A DNA stretch of 64,000 nt, taken from the NCBI RefSeq assembly GCF_003226565.1, contig NZ_QKOE01000005.1:172846-236845 (forward strand), in the 5' to 3' direction. Position numbers and translations under genes: made by a program. Shown here one piece after another: positions 54,545-63,929 of this stretch (within the stretch, counting starts at the first letter, position 1; each line of letters opens with the position of its first letter). Source of the stretch: Parazoarcus communis SWub3 = DSM 12120. Lineage in GTDB: Bacteria > Pseudomonadota > Gammaproteobacteria > Burkholderiales > Rhodocyclaceae. Below the pieces are notes generated by a model that was given only the letters and a program-made list of their open reading frames with translations, was not told the origin of the DNA and ran no database searches.

Positions 54545-55918
54545 GTGAATACGACGAATCAAACCAATTTGCAGGATAGAGAGGCGGCCTGGGCCAAGCA
54601 GCGCCGGGTCGTCGAGCAGTCGCTTGCACGACGCCACGCAGCTGAGCGGCGCTTTCGCGGACTGGGATTGTCGGGGGTGATCTTTGGCCTGGCGATGGTT
54701 GCACTGTTGTTCGTGACCATTCTCGCCAAGGGCTTGCCCGCCTTCTGGCAGGCGACGATTCCCGTCGAAATCTACTTTGATCCGCAGATCATCGAAGTCG
54801 AGCAGCGTCCAGGTTTGTTGCCCGGTGAGTCGGCAGCACAACTGCGCGAGCGGGAGATGGCTTGGCAGACGCAGCTGACGATGTCGAACTGGAACCGTCT
54901 GATCGAGAACGCGCTGCTCGAGTTCGTGCCTGAGGCGGCAGACTCGCGCGCCGAGTTGCGTCGTCTGGTGACCAGCGGTGAGCGGTTCAGGCTGCGTGAC
55001 ATGGTTGTGGCCGACCCATCACTGATCGGCAAGCGGGTCAGGCTGGACTTGCTGGCCGACGCCAATATCGATGTCTGGCTCAAGGGCAATATTGATCGTG
55101 ATCTGCCTGACAATCAGCAGCAGTTGTCGGCCAAGTTGCGCCAATGGGCTGACGACCTGTATGCCCGTGACGTCATCCGCATGAGTTTCAGCACGGCACT
55201 TTTTGCCAATACGGACTCGCGTTCTTCGTTGGCTTCGGCCGGGCTTGCAGGGGCGTTGGCGGGCTCGCTGTACATGATGCTGATCGTCATCCTGCTGGCT
55301 GTCCCGGTTGGTGTGGCGAGTGCGATCTATCTGCAGGAGTTCGCGCCGCGTAACAAATTCACCGATCTGATTGAGGTGAACATCAACAACCTGGCCGCGG
55401 TGCCGTCGATCATCTTTGGTTTGCTCGGTGCTGCGGTATTCATCAACTGGTTCAAGATGCCGCTGTCGGCGCCGATCGTCGGGGGTCTGGTGTTGTCGCT
55501 GATGACGCTGCCCACGGTGATCATTGCTACACGCTCGGCACTCCAGGCGATTCCGCCGTCCATTCGTCAGGCGGCACTGGGCATCGGCGCATCGAAGATG
55601 CAGACCATCTTCCATCATGTGCTGCCGCTGGCTTTGCCTGGCATCCTCACCGGGGCCATCATTGGCGTGGCGCAGGCCATTGGCGAGACAGCGCCACTGC
55701 TGCTGATTGGCATGAGTGCTTTCGTCGCTGCGGTACCGGCGACGCCCTTCGATCAATCGACCGCCTTGCCGGTACAGATCTATCTCTGGCAAGGCAATGA
55801 GTTGCGCAACTTCTTCGAGGCCCGAACATCTGCAGCCATCATCGTGCTGCTGTCGGTCATGATTACGCTCAACGCGTTTGCCATCTGGCTGCGCAAGCGA
55901 TTCGAGAAAAGGTGGTAA
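54545..55918 (+). CDS. pstA: Phosphate ABC transporter permease PstA (long form with DUF3333-like domain)
   Basis: Second channel subunit. The 457-residue protein has a first membrane segment (about 43-62), then a periplasmic domain of about 170 residues (65-235) not present in E. coli PstA, resembling the DUF3333 domain of long PstA proteins, then the permease core (about 240-450) with the EAA loop [17 protein letters not shown]. It starts 3 bases after pstC; the pstB ATG follows 2 bases after its stop. Confidence 0.95.
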   Translation: MNTTNQTNLQDREAAWAKQRRVVEQSLARRHAAERRFRGLGLSGVIFGLAMVALLFVTILAKGLPAFWQATIPVEIYFDPQIIEVEQRPGLLPGESAAQLREREMAWQTQLTMSNWNRLIENALLEFVPEAADSRAELRRLVTSGERFRLRDMVVADPSLIGKRVRLDLLADANIDVWLKGNIDRDLPDNQQQLSAKLRQWADDLYARDVIRMSFSTALFANTDSRSSLASAGLAGALAGSLYMMLIVILLAVPVGVASAIYLQEFAPRNKFTDLIEVNINNLAAVPSIIFGLLGAAVFINWFKMPLSAPIVGGLVLSLMTLPTVIIATRSALQAIPPSIRQAALGIGASKMQTIFHHVLPLALPGILTGAIIGVAQAIGETAPLLLIGMSAFVAAVPATPFDQSTALPVQIYLWQGNELRNFFEARTSAAIIVLLSVMITLNAFAIWLRKRFEKRW

Positions 55919-55920
55919 GG

Positions 55921-56748
55921 ATGAAAATGGAAAACAACCTGCAACGAAGCCTGGCCGCTGCTGAAGGTACGGTGGGCGTGAGCGCCGCAGCAAAGATCAA
56001 GATGACCGCCCGTGATGCACGTGTGTTCTACGGCGAGAAGGAGGCGCTGCATGGGGTGAATCTGGATATTCGCGAGAATGAAGTGCTGGCGTTCATTGGC
56101 CCGTCAGGCTGCGGAAAGTCCACTTTCCTGCGCTGTCTGAACCGGATGAACGACACGATCGACGGCTGCCGGGTCACCGGCAAGATCGAACTCGATGGCG
56201 AAGACATCTATGACCGTTCGCTTGACGTCGTGTTGCTGCGCGCCCGGGTGGGTATGGTGTTTCAGAAGCCGAACCCGTTTCCAAAATCGATCTACGACAA
56301 CATTGCCTATGGACCGAAGTTGCATGGTCTGGCATCGACTCGCGCCGAGCTTGACGAGGTGGTCGAGCGCAGTCTGATTCGCGCCGGTCTGTGGGACGAA
56401 GTCAAGGATCGTCTCGATCAGCCGGGTACCGGACTGTCGGGTGGTCAGCAGCAGCGTCTTTGTATTGCCCGCGCGGTGGCGGTGAGTCCCGAGGTCATCC
56501 TGATGGACGAGCCGTGTTCGGCCCTCGATCCGATCGCAACGGCAAAGGTGGAGCAGTTGATCACCGAGCTCGCGGAGAACTTCACCATCGTCATCGTCAC
56601 CCACAACATGCAGCAGGCCGCACGGGTGTCGAACCGGACTGCCTTCTTCCATCTCGGGGATTTGGTGGAAGTGGATGACACCACACACATCTTTACCAGC
56701 CCCAAGGACAAACGGACAGAAGACTACATTACCGGCCGGTTTGGTTGA
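55921..56748 (+). CDS. pstB: Phosphate ABC transporter ATP-binding protein PstB
   Basis: ATPase that drives phosphate uptake. The start at 55921 follows AAAGGTGG; the product has 275 residues. Walker A is [12 protein letters not shown], the signature [14 protein letters not shown], Walker [14 protein letters not shown], and the switch His is in IVTHNMQQA. In most bacteria phoU follows; here a terminator-like hairpin and an arsenate-reductase gene follow instead. Confidence 0.97.
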   Translation: MKMENNLQRSLAAAEGTVGVSAAAKIKMTARDARVFYGEKEALHGVNLDIRENEVLAFIGPSGCGKSTFLRCLNRMNDTIDGCRVTGKIELDGEDIYDRSLDVVLLRARVGMVFQKPNPFPKSIYDNIAYGPKLHGLASTRAELDEVVERSLIRAGLWDEVKDRLDQPGTGLSGGQQQRLCIARAVAVSPEVILMDEPCSALDPIATAKVEQLITELAENFTIVIVTHNMQQAARVSNRTAFFHLGDLVEVDDTTHIFTSPKDKRTEDYITGRFG

Positions 56749-56754
56749 GCCTGG

Positions 56755-56780
56755 GAGGAGGGGTTTACCCTCCTCGTATT
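56755..56780 (+). terminator. Possible terminator after pstB
   Basis: GAGGAGGG (56755-56762) pairs with CCCTCCTC (56768-56775) around a 5-base loop, followed by GTATTT. The T-run is interrupted, so some read-through into the ars genes is likely. Confidence 0.55.
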
Positions 56781-56788
56781 TAGTCAAT

Positions 56789-56808
56789 ATTTCAATATTA
56801 TTTGAATT
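56789..56808 (+). promoter_or_regulatory. Candidate ArsR operator upstream of the ars genes
   Basis: An AT-rich inverted repeat with TTCAA (56791-56795) and TTGAA (56802-56806) arms, extending to ATTTCAA and TTGAATT with one mismatch. It is 47 bases before the first arsenic gene, and a TAAATT (56812-56817) next to it could be the -10 box. The shape fits an ArsR-family site; the link to the ArsR at 59.9 kb is an inference. Confidence 0.5.
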
Positions 56809-56854
56809 GTTAAATTATTTTGTGGCAGTATCCACGGAATGAGGAGCGGTCAGC

Positions 56855-57385
56855 ATGATTTCAGAAAAGGTCTACAACGTGTTGTTCTTGTGCTCGGGAA
56901 ACTCCGCACGTTCCATCTTTGCCGAGGCCATTCTCAATCAGGATGGGCTGGGGCGCTTTCGTGCCTGGTCGGCGGGCAGCATGCCGCGTGGGCAGGTGCA
57001 TCCGATCACGCTCGATATGCTTGGCAAGATGAACTACCCGGTCGATGGTCTGCGCTCCAAGAGTTGGGACGAGTTCGCCGCAGAGGGGGCGCCAGTGCTG
57101 GACTTCGTCATCACCGTCTGTGACACCGCAGCGGGTGAGGTGTGTCCCGCCTGGCCTGGTCAGCCGATGACGGCGCACTGGGGGGTGCCGGACCCGGTGG
57201 TGGTTGAGGGATCCGAGAGTGAGCGCTATCTGGCGTTTGCCGACAGCTACAGGATGCTGAGAAACCGGATCAACATTTTCATCAACCTGCCGATCAAGAG
57301 TCTCGACCGGCTCAGCTTGAAGGCAAGAATGGATGAGATCGGCAAGCTGACTGACGCCGCACCGGACGGGGGCGGGCAGGCGTAG
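56855..57385 (+). CDS. Arsenate reductase of the low-molecular-weight phosphatase (thioredoxin) type
   Basis: Reduces arsenate to arsenite with thioredoxin, or is a related tyrosine phosphatase. The 176-residue protein has the P-loop VLFLCSGNSARS with Cys13. Two more cysteines, Cys89 and Cys97, in VITVCDTAAGEVC sit where the redox pair of B. subtilis ArsC (Cys82/Cys89) is found, and HWGVPDPV holds the acid Asp. The third cysteine and the ars neighbours favour arsenate reductase over phosphatase. The C-terminal 35 residues are extra. Downstream, 135 bases separate it from the GAPDH gene. Confidence 0.87.
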   Translation: MISEKVYNVLFLCSGNSARSIFAEAILNQDGLGRFRAWSAGSMPRGQVHPITLDMLGKMNYPVDGLRSKSWDEFAAEGAPVLDFVITVCDTAAGEVCPAWPGQPMTAHWGVPDPVVVEGSESERYLAFADSYRMLRNRINIFINLPIKSLDRLSLKARMDEIGKLTDAAPDGGGQA

Positions 57386-57520
57386 AGGCTTGCGGCAGTG
57401 TGCTTGAGTAACGGCCGACGGTAAGCGCCTTATCGTTGCTGGTCGACCAGGCTGGGCACTGTATGACAGCGACTGCGTGCGGCAAATGCTGCGATATAAC
57501 TTGAATGATTGGAGGTTTGA

Positions 57521-58564
57521 ATGAAAGTCGGTATCAATGGCATGGGCCGTATCGGGCGTCTGGCACTTCGTGCGGCGATGGGGGCGGCGGACCGGCAGGC
57601 GGACGATCCGCGTGCGGGCAACCGGCTCGAGGTCGTGCACCTCAACGAGTTGAAGGGTGGGGCAGCAGCCACGGCGCACCTGCTGGCCTTTGACAGCGTG
57701 CAGGGCAAGTGGCGTGCCGACATCCGTGCCGAGGGCGAGGATACGATCCGGATCGACGAACGCAAGCTGTCCTTCTCGTCTCACGCCACTGCCGCCGAAA
57801 TCCCCTGGGGGGAATTGGGTGTGGATGTGGTGCTGGAGTGCACCGGCAAGTTCCTGACGCCTGAAACCCTGCAGGGCCATCTGGATCGTGGTGCCAAGCG
57901 GGTGATCGTCGCTGCCCCGGTGAAAACCGGCGGCGTGCTTAACATCGTGGTCGGCATCAATCACGAACTGTACGACCCGGCACGTGACCGCATTGTCACT
58001 GCGGCGTCGTGCACCACCAATTGCCTCGCACCGGTGGTCAAGGTCGTGCATGAGAACCTGGGTATCCGCCATGGGCAGATCACCACCATTCACGATCCCA
58101 CCAATACCAACCTGGTGGTCGATGCGCCGCACAAGGACCTGCGCCGTGCCCGCAGTTCGCTGATGAGTCTGGCGCCGACGACCACGGGTAGCGCGACCGC
58201 AATTGCGTTGATCTACCCGGAACTTAAGGGCAAGCTCAATGGCCATGCGGTGCGCGCGCCGGTGCTCAACGCCTCGCTGACTGACTGCGTGTTCGAACTG
58301 AAGCGCGAGACCACCGCGGAGGAGGTGAATGCCTTGTTCGAGGCGGCGGCGGCGGGACCTTTGGCGGGCATTCTCGGCTATGAGACGCGTCCGCTGGTCA
58401 GCGTCGACTACGCCCGCGATACGCGCAGCGCCATCATCGATGCATTGTCGACGATGGTGACCGATGGCACCTTGCTGAAGGTGTATGCCTGGTACGACAA
58501 CGAGATGGGCTATGCCTGCCGTATGGTCGACCTGGCCTGCTATATGGACGCCAGGGGGCTCTGA
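57521..58564 (+). CDS. ArsJ-associated glyceraldehyde-3-phosphate dehydrogenase
   Basis: In this gene context GAPDH uses arsenate in place of phosphate and makes 1-arseno-3-phosphoglycerate, which ArsJ exports. The 347-residue protein has the NAD loop [14 protein letters not shown], the catalytic Cys164 in [13 protein letters not shown], and the [11 protein letters not shown] segment. GGAGG lies five bases before the ATG. It is followed 4 bases later by arsJ. It differs from glycolytic GAPDH in several regions, as is typical of the arsenic-island copy. A perfect palindrome CTGGTCGACCAG lies upstream at 57439-57450. Confidence 0.93.
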   Translation: MKVGINGMGRIGRLALRAAMGAADRQADDPRAGNRLEVVHLNELKGGAAATAHLLAFDSVQGKWRADIRAEGEDTIRIDERKLSFSSHATAAEIPWGELGVDVVLECTGKFLTPETLQGHLDRGAKRVIVAAPVKTGGVLNIVVGINHELYDPARDRIVTAASCTTNCLAPVVKVVHENLGIRHGQITTIHDPTNTNLVVDAPHKDLRRARSSLMSLAPTTTGSATAIALIYPELKGKLNGHAVRAPVLNASLTDCVFELKRETTAEEVNALFEAAAAGPLAGILGYETRPLVSVDYARDTRSAIIDALSTMVTDGTLLKVYAWYDNEMGYACRMVDLACYMDARGL

Positions 58565-58568
58565 AGCC

Positions 58569-59810
58569 ATGCAACACGCTGCGCGCAACTACGCCATTGT
58601 CACTGCCGCCTATTGGGGCTTTACGCTCACCGATGGCGCGTTGCGCATGCTGGTATTGCTGCATTTCTACCGTCTGGGGTATTCCCCGTTTACGCTGGCC
58701 TTCCTGTTCCTGCTGTACGAGGCAGCGGGGGTGCTGGCCAATTTGATCGGCGGCTGGCTGGCGACGCGTTATGGTATTGCACGCATGTTGACGGTGGGGC
58801 TGGTGACGCAGATTGCCGGTTTTCTGTTGCTGTCAATGCTCGACCCCGGATGGTCCGCGGCGATGGCGGTGGCCTGGGTGGTGGTGGCGCAGGGTATCTG
58901 CGGTGTGGCCAAGGACTTGACCAAGACCGCCAGCAAGTCAGCGATCAAGGTCACGCAGGCCGAGGCCAGGGAGCAGGGCGCCGGCCAGTTGTTCAAATGG
59001 GTGGCGTGGTTTACCGGCAGCAAGAACGCGATGAAAGGTATCGGTTTCTTTCTGGGTGGTTTGTTGCTGGAGGTGCTGGGGTTCCGCGGGGCATTGTGTG
59101 CGATGGCCGGCTTGCTTGCGCTGGTGCTGGTGGGCGTGGTGAGTTCGCTGCCACCGATGATGGGCAAGGCGAAAGCCTCCCGCTCGGTACGCGAATTGTT
59201 TGCCAAGAATCCCGGCATCAATGCATTGGCGGCCGCTCGCGTGGCGCTGTTCGGTGCGCGTGATGTGTGGTTTGTGGTCGGCGTGCCCGTGTTCCTGTAT
59301 TCGGCGGGGTGGACCTTCACCATGGTGGGCACCTTTCTCGCTGCATGGACGATCGCCTACGGGGTGGTGCAGGCACTGACGCCACATGTGGTGAAGCGTA
59401 GCGCCGATGGCTTGAGCCAGGAGGTGCCGGCGGCACGCCATTGGTCAGTGTTGCTGGCCTTGATTCCCGCTGCACTGGTGGGTGCAGTGTGGTTCGAGGT
59501 GCCGAACCTGGAGTGGGTGGTGGTCGGAGGGCTGAGTCTGTTCGGCTTTGTGTTCGCAATCAATTCCTCGGTGCATTCTTACCTGATCCTGGCGTATGCG
59601 GGGTCTGAGAAGGCGGCGGAGGATGTGGGCTTCTATTACGCTGCCAATGCTCTGGGGCGCTTCATCGGCACCTTGTTATCCGGCGTGCTGTACCAGTGGG
59701 GCGGGTTGAGCTGGGCGCTTGGCGGGTCCGCGCTGATGCTGCTGGCGTGCTGGCTGATTACGCTGATGTTGCCGACACGACTTGTGCTGATGGGCCGGCC
59801 GCTATCATGA
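58569..59810 (+). CDS. arsJ: Organoarsenical efflux MFS transporter ArsJ
   Basis: Inner-membrane major-facilitator protein that exports 1-arseno-3-phosphoglycerate, which then breaks down outside to arsenate and 3-phosphoglycerate. The start at 58569 (MQHAARNYAIVTAAYWGF) gives 413 residues with about 12 hydrophobic segments. The N-terminal segment TLTDGALRMLVLLHFYRLGYSP and the GGWLATRYGIARML loop are typical of ArsJ. It is 4 bases after the GAPDH gene. Its stop overlaps an ATG in the arsR frame (59807). Confidence 0.93.
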   Translation: MQHAARNYAIVTAAYWGFTLTDGALRMLVLLHFYRLGYSPFTLAFLFLLYEAAGVLANLIGGWLATRYGIARMLTVGLVTQIAGFLLLSMLDPGWSAAMAVAWVVVAQGICGVAKDLTKTASKSAIKVTQAEAREQGAGQLFKWVAWFTGSKNAMKGIGFFLGGLLLEVLGFRGALCAMAGLLALVLVGVVSSLPPMMGKAKASRSVRELFAKNPGINALAAARVALFGARDVWFVVGVPVFLYSAGWTFTMVGTFLAAWTIAYGVVQALTPHVVKRSADGLSQEVPAARHWSVLLALIPAALVGAVWFEVPNLEWVVVGGLSLFGFVFAINSSVHSYLILAYAGSEKAAEDVGFYYAANALGRFIGTLLSGVLYQWGGLSWALGGSALMLLACWLITLMLPTRLVLMGRPLS

Positions 59811-59875
59811 TCCGTGCCGTCCGTGAGGCGGGTGTCGCCCGTCGCAACCCTGTTGAGCCGCTCGAGAGAATGATC

Positions 59876-60214
59876 ATGGAAAAATCTGCTGCACTGGCTG
59901 TCTTTGAATCGCTGTCCTCGGGTATCCGGCTGGATGTCTTCCGTCTGCTAGTGCGCAAGGGGCCGGATGGGCTGGTGGCGGGTGAGATTGCACTGGCTCT
60001 GGATCTGCCGCCGACCAATGCCTCATTTCATTTGAAGGCGCTGACCCATGCCGGTCTGTTGTCGGTGGAGCAGGAAGGGCGCTATCAGCGTTATCGCGCC
60101 AATCTGCCGCTGATGCGCGACCTGATCGACTACCTTACCGCCGAATGTTGTGAAGGGATGCCAGAGCGTTGTGAGGAAACGCGCGGGGTGTGCGCGGATG
60201 GGCTCAAGTGTTGA
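59876..60214 (+). CDS. arsR: Arsenic-responsive repressor ArsR with C-terminal cysteine site
   Basis: Winged-helix repressor, 112 residues from ATG 59876; an in-frame ATG at 59807, overlapping the arsJ stop, would add 23 residues. The recognition helix is PPTNASFHLKALTHAG. The metal box of E. coli-type ArsR (ELCVCDL) is absent. Instead the C-terminal tail has Cys91, Cys92, Cys99, Cys106 and Cys112. A CC-x-C tail site is known from the Acidithiobacillus ArsR (Cys95/96/102), where it binds As(III). It probably controls the cluster through the site at 56789-56808. Confidence 0.9.
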   Translation: MEKSAALAVFESLSSGIRLDVFRLLVRKGPDGLVAGEIALALDLPPTNASFHLKALTHAGLLSVEQEGRYQRYRANLPLMRDLIDYLTAECCEGMPERCEETRGVCADGLKC

Positions 60215-60294
60215 TGCCCGACGGACGTCGTGGTGCGCTCCAGTAATGTAACGATTGCAATCATCTTGCGCCGGATGGCGCATCGGGAACGGAT

Positions 60295-61353
60295 ATGGGT
60301 TTGTTCGAACGGTTTCTGACCGTCTGGGTGGGTCTTGGCATCCTGGTGGGTGTGGGGCTCGGTCTGGTGGTACCGGGTGTATTTCAAGGGATTGCGGCGA
60401 TCGAGTTCGCCCATGTGAACCTGGTCGTTGCCATCTTCATCTGGGTGATGATCTACCCGATGATGATCCAGATCGACTGGCATGCAGTGAAGGACGTGGG
60501 GCGCAAGCCACGTGGCCTGATCCTGACCCTGGTGGTCAACTGGCTGATCAAGCCCTTCACCATGGCTGCGCTGGGGGTGCTGTTCTTCCACTACCTGTTT
60601 GCGCCCTGGGTTGATCCGCAATCGGCCAGCGAGTACATCGCCGGCATGATCCTGCTGGGCGTGGCACCTTGCACCGCGATGGTGTTTGTGTGGAGTCAAC
60701 TGGTTAAGGGTGATGCCAATTACACGCTGGTGCAGGTGTCCGTGAACGACATCATCATGATCTTTGCGTTTGCCCCCATCGCCGCCTTCTTGCTGGGCGT
60801 GACCCGGATTACCGTGCCGTGGGAGACGCTGGTGCTGTCCACCGTGTTGTATGTGGTGCTGCCCTTGCTTGCCGGCATGGCGACGCGGCATCTGCTTGAG
60901 CGCCGGTCACCCCATGCGGTAGCGGATTTCGTCGGGCAGTTGAAGCCGTGGTCCATTGTGGGTCTGATTGCCACCGTGGTGCTGCTGTTTGGCTTCCAGG
61001 CGCAGACCATCATCGACAAGCCGCTGGTGATCGCCATGATCGCGGTGCCGCTGATGGTGCAGACCTATGGCATCTTCGCGATCTCCTACGTGGCGGCGAG
61101 GGTGTTGAAATTGCCGCACAATGTCGCCGGGCCTGCCTGCCTGATTGGCACCTCCAATTTCTTCGAGCTTGCGGTGGCGGTGGCTATCTCGCTGTTCGGG
61201 CTCAACTCCGGTGCGGCACTCGCAACCGTGGTCGGGGTGCTGGTGGAGGTGCCGGTCATGCTGTCGCTGGTCGCGATCATCAATCGTACCCCGCACTGGT
61301 TCATCCACACGCATGCCGGGCAAGGGCCGCTGAGCAAGGGAGCACGTTCATGA
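60295..61353 (+). CDS. acr3: Arsenite efflux permease Acr3
   Basis: Exports As(III) as arsenite across the inner membrane. The 352-residue protein has about ten membrane segments. The conserved membrane Cys126 lies in [17 protein letters not shown], and the conserved Glu291 in [13 protein letters not shown]; both are key residues in the family. It lies 80 bases after arsR, and its TGA overlaps the ATG of arsC by 4 bases. Confidence 0.95.
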   Translation: MGLFERFLTVWVGLGILVGVGLGLVVPGVFQGIAAIEFAHVNLVVAIFIWVMIYPMMIQIDWHAVKDVGRKPRGLILTLVVNWLIKPFTMAALGVLFFHYLFAPWVDPQSASEYIAGMILLGVAPCTAMVFVWSQLVKGDANYTLVQVSVNDIIMIFAFAPIAAFLLGVTRITVPWETLVLSTVLYVVLPLLAGMATRHLLERRSPHAVADFVGQLKPWSIVGLIATVVLLFGFQAQTIIDKPLVIAMIAVPLMVQTYGIFAISYVAARVLKLPHNVAGPACLIGTSNFFELAVAVAISLFGLNSGAALATVVGVLVEVPVMLSLVAIINRTPHWFIHTHAGQGPLSKGARS

Positions 61354-61772
61354 GCAGCATCACGATCTATCACAATCCACGTTGCGGCACATCCCGCAAC
61401 ACCCTGGCGATGATCCGCAACAGCGGCGAAGAGCCGGTCATCATCGAGTATCTGAAGACCCCGCCGACGCGTGACCAGTTGGTCGCGTTGATCGCTGCAG
61501 CTGGGTTGGGCGTGCGCGGCATCATGCGCGCCAAGGAGAAGTTGTTTGGCGAGCTCGGGCTTGCCGATCCGGCTGTAAGCGACGAGGCGCTGATCGATGC
61601 GATGATGGCGCATCCGATCCTGATCAACCGCCCGATTGTGGTGACGCAGCTGGGTACCCGCTTGTGCCGGCCGTCAGAGGTGGTGCTCGACATCCTGCCG
61701 CAGCCGCAGCGGGGTGCCTTCACCAAGGAAGACGGCGAACAGGTGGTTGATGGGGAGGGGCGTCGTGTCTGA
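61350..61772 (+). CDS. arsC: Arsenate reductase of the glutaredoxin-linked type
   Basis: Reduces arsenate to arsenite using glutathione and glutaredoxin. The 140-residue protein has all key residues of the E. coli R773 enzyme at the same numbers: Cys12 in [12 protein letters not shown], Arg60, Arg94 and Arg107. It overlaps acr3 by 4 bases and arsH by 8, so reduction and export are translated together. It is the second arsenate reductase of the cluster, with a fold unrelated to that of the product at 56.9 kb. Confidence 0.97.
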   Translation: MSSITIYHNPRCGTSRNTLAMIRNSGEEPVIIEYLKTPPTRDQLVALIAAAGLGVRGIMRAKEKLFGELGLADPAVSDEALIDAMMAHPILINRPIVVTQLGTRLCRPSEVVLDILPQPQRGAFTKEDGEQVVDGEGRRV

Positions 61773-62487
61773 TCTTGCTGGCGATCTGCCCAATATCGAT
61801 GCAGGGCTCTTCCGTATCCCGAATCCTGCACAACTGTGTGCGACGCCGGCGTCGACGCATCCGCCGCGCATCCTGCTGCTCTATGGGTCCTTGCGGGCGC
61901 GTTCGTTCAGTCGTCTGATGACCGAAGAGGCGGCCCGTCTGTTGCGCGCCATGGGCGCCGAGACGCGTATCTTCAATCCCAGTGGTCTGCCCTTGCCGGA
62001 CGATGCGCCGGACACCCACCCCAAGGTGGCGGAGCTGCGTGAGCTGACCCAATGGGCGGAGGGCATGGTGTGGTGCTCGCCCGAGCGTCATGGCGCAATG
62101 ACCGGCATCATGAAGGCACAGATCGACTGGATTCCGCTGTCGGTTGGCGCGGTACGGCCGACCCAGGGCAAGACCCTGGCGCTGATGCAGGTCTGCGGCG
62201 GATCGCAATCATTCAATGCGGTCAACCAGATGCGGGTGCTTGGGCGATGGATGCGGATGCTGACCATCCCCAATCAGTCTTCGGTGGCAAAGGCCTTCCT
62301 GGAGTTCGACGAGCACGACCGCATGAAGCCTTCTGCCTACTACGACAGGGTGGTGGATGTGATGGAAGAGCTGCTCAAGTTCACCCTGCTGACCCGCGAT
62401 ATCGCGCCCTATCTGGTCGATCGCTACAGCGAGCGCAAGGAAAGTGCAGAGGCCTTGTCGCAGCGTGTGAACCAGCGCTCGATCTGA
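61765..62487 (+). CDS. arsH: ArsH, NADPH-dependent FMN reductase
   Basis: Flavoprotein that can oxidise trivalent organoarsenicals and protects against them. A GTG at 61765 with GGAGGGG just upstream is the best start (240 residues); a longer ATG start at 61750 is possible. The FMN loop is [14 protein letters not shown] and the family segment [23 protein letters not shown] follows. It overlaps the end of arsC by 8 bases. It is the last gene of the cluster. Confidence 0.94.
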   Translation: MSDLAGDLPNIDAGLFRIPNPAQLCATPASTHPPRILLLYGSLRARSFSRLMTEEAARLLRAMGAETRIFNPSGLPLPDDAPDTHPKVAELRELTQWAEGMVWCSPERHGAMTGIMKAQIDWIPLSVGAVRPTQGKTLALMQVCGGSQSFNAVNQMRVLGRWMRMLTIPNQSSVAKAFLEFDEHDRMKPSAYYDRVVDVMEELLKFTLLTRDIAPYLVDRYSERKESAEALSQRVNQRSI

Positions 62488-62572
62488 CAGTCGTACCGGC
62501 TGAAACCCAATCTGCTTCGGCGCATCTTCTCCATGTGCGCCCATGCACCGGTCGTGACGCGATGAGGATGTT

Positions 62573-62601
62573 TTGCCGCCAGGCCTGGCTCGGCATATAA
62601 T
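62573..62601 (+). promoter_or_regulatory. Predicted sigma-70 promoter of tpiA
   Basis: TTGCCG (62573-62578), 17-base spacer, TATAAT (62596-62601), 27 bases before the tpiA start. Near-consensus, so tpiA is transcribed independently of the ars cluster. Confidence 0.7.
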
Positions 62602-62628
62602 CTCGCGATTTATCGGACGGTTTTCCGC

Positions 62629-63363
62629 ATGTCGAACAAACTCGTCGCTGGCAACTGGAAGCTGAACGGCAGCCTTGCCGAAAACAAGGTCTTGCTGGAC
62701 GGTCTGCAGTCTCCGGACGGAGTGGAGGTTGCGGTCTGCGTGCCCTATCCGTATCTGGCGCAGGCGGGGCTGTTGCTCAAGGGCATTGCCCTGGGGGCGC
62801 AGGACGTCAGTGAGTATGATCGCGGCGCCTACACCGGTGAGGTCAGTGCATCGATGCTGGCCGAGTTCGGATGCCACTATGTCATTGTTGGTCACTCCGA
62901 GCGGCGGGCCTTGTTTGCCGAGAGCGATGCTGCAATCGGTCGCAAGGCCGCGGCTGCGCTGTCCGGTCGCCTTGTGCCCATCGTCTGTATTGGTGAGACG
63001 CTGGATGAGCGCGAAGCCGGTCAGGTGATGGCGGTGGTAGGGCGTCAACTGGCTGCGGTGCTCGATGTATTGGGTGTCGAGGCCATGGGGCAGGTGGTGC
63101 TGGCTTACGAACCGGTCTGGGCGATCGGTACCGGGCGGTCGGCATCGGCTGATCAGGTGGCTGAGGTGCACGGTCTGATTCGTGCCTGGTTGCGTGATCA
63201 GGGCGTGGCAGCCGATGGCGTGCGCATCCTGTATGGCGGCAGCGTCAAGCCGGGTAACGCGGCCGAATTGTTTGCGCTTGCCGATGTCGATGGTGGTCTG
63301 ATCGGCGGGGCGTCGCTGGTGGCCGAAGATTTCATGTCCATCTGCCGGGCGGCAGTGGCTTAA
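62629..63363 (+). CDS. tpiA: Triosephosphate isomerase
   Basis: Interconverts dihydroxyacetone phosphate and glyceraldehyde 3-phosphate (cytosol). The 244-residue protein has the catalytic residues Lys11 in AGNWKLNGS, His89 in VGHSERR and Glu160 in AYEPVWAIGTG, plus the phosphate loop YGGSVKPGN. secG follows after 36 bases on the same strand, and the nuo operon usually comes next in betaproteobacteria. Confidence 0.97.
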   Translation: MSNKLVAGNWKLNGSLAENKVLLDGLQSPDGVEVAVCVPYPYLAQAGLLLKGIALGAQDVSEYDRGAYTGEVSASMLAEFGCHYVIVGHSERRALFAESDAAIGRKAAAALSGRLVPIVCIGETLDEREAGQVMAVVGRQLAAVLDVLGVEAMGQVVLAYEPVWAIGTGRSASADQVAEVHGLIRAWLRDQGVAADGVRILYGGSVKPGNAAELFALADVDGGLIGGASLVAEDFMSICRAAVA

Positions 63364-63399
63364 TTCAACTGTATTCAGTTTCTTTCAAGGTTGTTCGTG

Positions 63400-63765
63400 A
63401 TGAGTGACATGCTTTTTTCGCTGGTGCTGACGGTTCATGTGCTGGTGGGTCTTGGGGTGATCGGTCTGGTGCTGGTGCAGCACGGCAAGGGGGCTGATGC
63501 GGGTGCTGCTTTCGGGGGTGGTGCGTCCTCGGGTAGCTTGTTCGGTTCTTCGGGGTCGGCCAACTTTCTCAGTCGCACCACCGCGGTGCTTGCGACGGTT
63601 TTCTTCATTACCAGCCTGAGCCTGGCCTACCTTGCCAGCAACAAGCCGGCAGCCCCCTCCAGCATCATGGAAGGCGCTGTTCCGACGGTGCCGGCAGCCG
63701 GTACTGCAGTGCCCGCGCCAGCCGCGCCGGCAGACGATTCCAAGGCGCAGGCAATCCCCAAATAA
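63400..63765 (+). CDS. secG: Preprotein translocase subunit SecG
   Basis: Small membrane subunit of the Sec translocon. The ATG at 63400 gives 121 residues; in-frame TTG (63391) and GTG (63397) are alternatives. Two membrane segments (about 3-24 and 58-78) flank the conserved cytosolic loop [18 protein letters not shown] and [17 protein letters not shown]. The C-terminal tail is Ala/Pro-rich. Confidence 0.95.
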   Translation: MSDMLFSLVLTVHVLVGLGVIGLVLVQHGKGADAGAAFGGGASSGSLFGSSGSANFLSRTTAVLATVFFITSLSLAYLASNKPAAPSSIMEGAVPTVPAAGTAVPAPAAPADDSKAQAIPK

Positions 63766-63779
63766 GTGCATCCACGACT

Positions 63780-63807
63780 TTGCGCAGTGCGCAAAAAGCC
63801 GTATAAT
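63780..63807 (+). promoter_or_regulatory. Promoter of tRNA-Leu
   Basis: TTGCGC (63780-63785), 16-base spacer, perfect TATAAT (63802-63807). It is 23 bases before the mature tRNA, leaving a short 5' leader. Confidence 0.7.
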
Positions 63808-63830
63808 CCGCTTGCTGTAACAAGCGCAGT

Positions 63831-63915
63831 GCCGACGTGGTGAAATTGGTAGACACGCTATCTTGAGGGGGTAGTGGCGAAAGCCGTATGAGTTCGAGTC
63901 TCATCGTCGGCACCA
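63831..63915 (+). tRNA. tRNA-Leu, anticodon GAG
   Basis: 85 bases including an encoded CCA. Acceptor stem GCCGACG/CGTCGGC, anticodon stem CTATC/GGTAG with loop TTGAGGG (anticodon GAG), a long variable arm (TGGCGAAAGCC) as in class II tRNAs, and T-arm with GTTCGAGTC. It reads CUC/CUU codons. Its place after secG matches other betaproteobacteria. Confidence 0.97.
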
Positions 63916-63929
63916 CAGAATGCAGAGGG

